From the NCBI GenBank assembly GCA_903926285.1, contig CAIYIP010000270.1:1-5789 (forward strand): a stretch of DNA of 5,789 nucleotides. Reading direction: 5' to 3'. Positions 4,902-5,789 of this stretch are shown one piece after another. Every line of letters begins with the position of its first letter. Position 1 is the stretch's first letter. The DNA is from an uncultured Gammaproteobacteria bacterium (GTDB lineage Bacteria > Pseudomonadota > Gammaproteobacteria > Pseudomonadales > Pseudohongiellaceae). Position numbers and translations under genes: made by a program. The notes below the pieces were generated by a model, which did no database searches, had not been told where the DNA came from, and saw only the letters and a list, made by a program, of their open reading frames with translations.

Positions 4902-5789
4902 ATGACTGCTGACTTATCCCTTTACAGAAACATCGGTATCTTCGCCCACGTGGATGCCGGAAAAACCACTACCACCGAGCGTATCCTCAAGCTGACCGGT
5001 CAGATCCACAAAATCGGTGAGGTTCACGATGGTGAAACGACGACCGATTTCATGGTTCAGGAAGCCGAGCGCGGCATCACCATTCAGTCAGCCGCCGTGA
5101 GCTGTTTCTGGAAAGGCACCCGTTTCAACGTAATTGATACTCCTGGCCACGTGGACTTTACCGTTGAAGTGTATCGCTCATTAAAAGTACTGGATGGCGG
5201 CATCGGCGTATTCTGTGGTTCGGGCGGTGTAGAGCCACAGTCAGAAACCAACTGGCGTTACGCCAACGACTCCAAAGTAGCGCGTTTGATTTTCGTAAAC
5301 AAACTCGACCGTATTGGCGCCGACTTCCTGAAAGTAACCGCGCAAGTGCAAAAAGTACTGGGCGCGCGCCCGTTAATCATGACCCTGCCAATCGGCACCG
5401 AAGACACCTTCGTAGGTGTTGTGGATATATTGACCCGTAAAGCCTACATCTGGGATGAAACGGGCCAACCGGAAAACTACAGCGTCACTGACGTACCCGC
5501 CGATATGGTTGACGAAGTGGATATGTACCGCGACCAGTTAATCGAAACTGCCGTGGAAGTCGATGACGAAGCCTTGATGAAGTTCCTGGAAGGCGAAGAA
5601 ATTTCCGAAGCCGAAATCAAACGCTGCATCCGCAAGGGCACACGTGAACTCGTCTACTTCCCGACTTATTGCGGCTCCGCGTTCAAGAACAAGGGCATGC
5701 AGCTTTTGCTGGACGCGGTTGTTGATTATCTTCCAGCGCCACACGAAGTTAATCCCCAGCCTTTGACCGACGAAGAAGGCCATCCAAAC
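4902..5789 (+). CDS. fusA2: Elongation factor G, type 2 (EF-G2), N-terminal 296 codons; runs off the right edge
   Basis: A translational GTPase of the EF-G family that moves tRNA and mRNA through the ribosome in the cytoplasm or helps recycle ribosomes. The complete GTP-binding domain is here: G1 AHVDAGKT (15-22), G2 RGITI (57-61), G3 DTPGH (79-83), G4 NKLD (133-136) and G5 GSA (258-260). Family members have about 700 residues, so under half is present. H-K-I-G-E-V-H-D-G-E (36-45), A-V-S-C-F-W-K-G and V-F-C-G-S-G-G-V-E-P-Q-S-E-T match, from memory, the second EF-G of Vibrio and Shewanella better than the str-operon FusA; no rpsL, rpsG or tuf is visible beside it, though its downstream side is cut off. 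AGAGAG (4892-4897) precedes ATG 4902. The frame is open for another 91 codons upstream, but the protein aligns from M-T-A-D-L-S-L-Y-R-N-I-G, so that is not coding. Confidence 0.95.
   Translation, partial: MTADLSLYRNIGIFAHVDAGKTTTTERILKLTGQIHKIGEVHDGETTTDFMVQEAERGITIQSAAVSCFWKGTRFNVIDTPGHVDFTVEVYRSLKVLDGGIGVFCGSGGVEPQSETNWRYANDSKVARLIFVNKLDRIGADFLKVTAQVQKVLGARPLIMTLPIGTEDTFVGVVDILTRKAYIWDETGQPENYSVTDVPADMVDEVDMYRDQLIETAVEVDDEALMKFLEGEEISEAEIKRCIRKGTRELVYFPTYCGSAFKNKGMQLLLDAVVDYLPAPHEVNPQPLTDEEGHPN

Overview
The window looks like the chromosome of a gammaproteobacterium. The right-hand gene is an EF-G of the second type carried by Vibrio, Shewanella and relatives. A CUG-anticodon tRNA-Gln of enterobacterial type and a perfect CRP-type operator fit the same group. 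I cannot name the genus from sequence alone.

Layout from left to right: (1) 1-530, minus strand: the first 176 residues of an exported amidase-signature hydrolase, running off the left edge. (2) 541-876: a non-coding stretch holding a possible amidase promoter. (3) 877-951, minus: tRNA-Gln(CUG) with encoded CCA. (4) 1064-1354, minus: a small Cys-rich YkgJ-family protein. (5) about 1425-1561, minus: a short frameshifted remnant of an amidohydrolase (ACMSD / resorcylate decarboxylase superfamily) gene. (6) 1662-1695: a strong symmetric terminator. (7) 1729-4433, minus: a two-gene operon, iorA-like then iorB-like, encoding a molybdenum hydroxylase of the isoquinoline 1-oxidoreductase type; the genes overlap by ATGA and each has a good Shine-Dalgarno sequence. 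(8) 4434-4901: a 468-bp divergent intergenic region with a perfect TGTGA-N6-TCACA site and a chain of inverted repeats ending in a GC hairpin plus six T. (9) 4902-5789, plus: the first 296 codons of EF-G2.

The likely metabolic core is the periplasmic Mo hydroxylase. The large subunit carries a twin-arginine signal and the small 2Fe-2S subunit has none, so the pair is probably assembled and exported together. Such enzymes hydroxylate N-heteroaromatics or aldehydes with water as the oxygen donor. The exported amidase and the amidohydrolase relic would fit a catabolic neighbourhood, but they are not in the same transcription unit and the link is inference. No phage, IS, CRISPR or defence genes were seen. 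The most interesting points are the CRP-type site and structured leader between iorAB and EF-G2, the amidohydrolase relic, and the two-subunit enzyme with no visible electron-acceptor or XdhC-type maturation gene.
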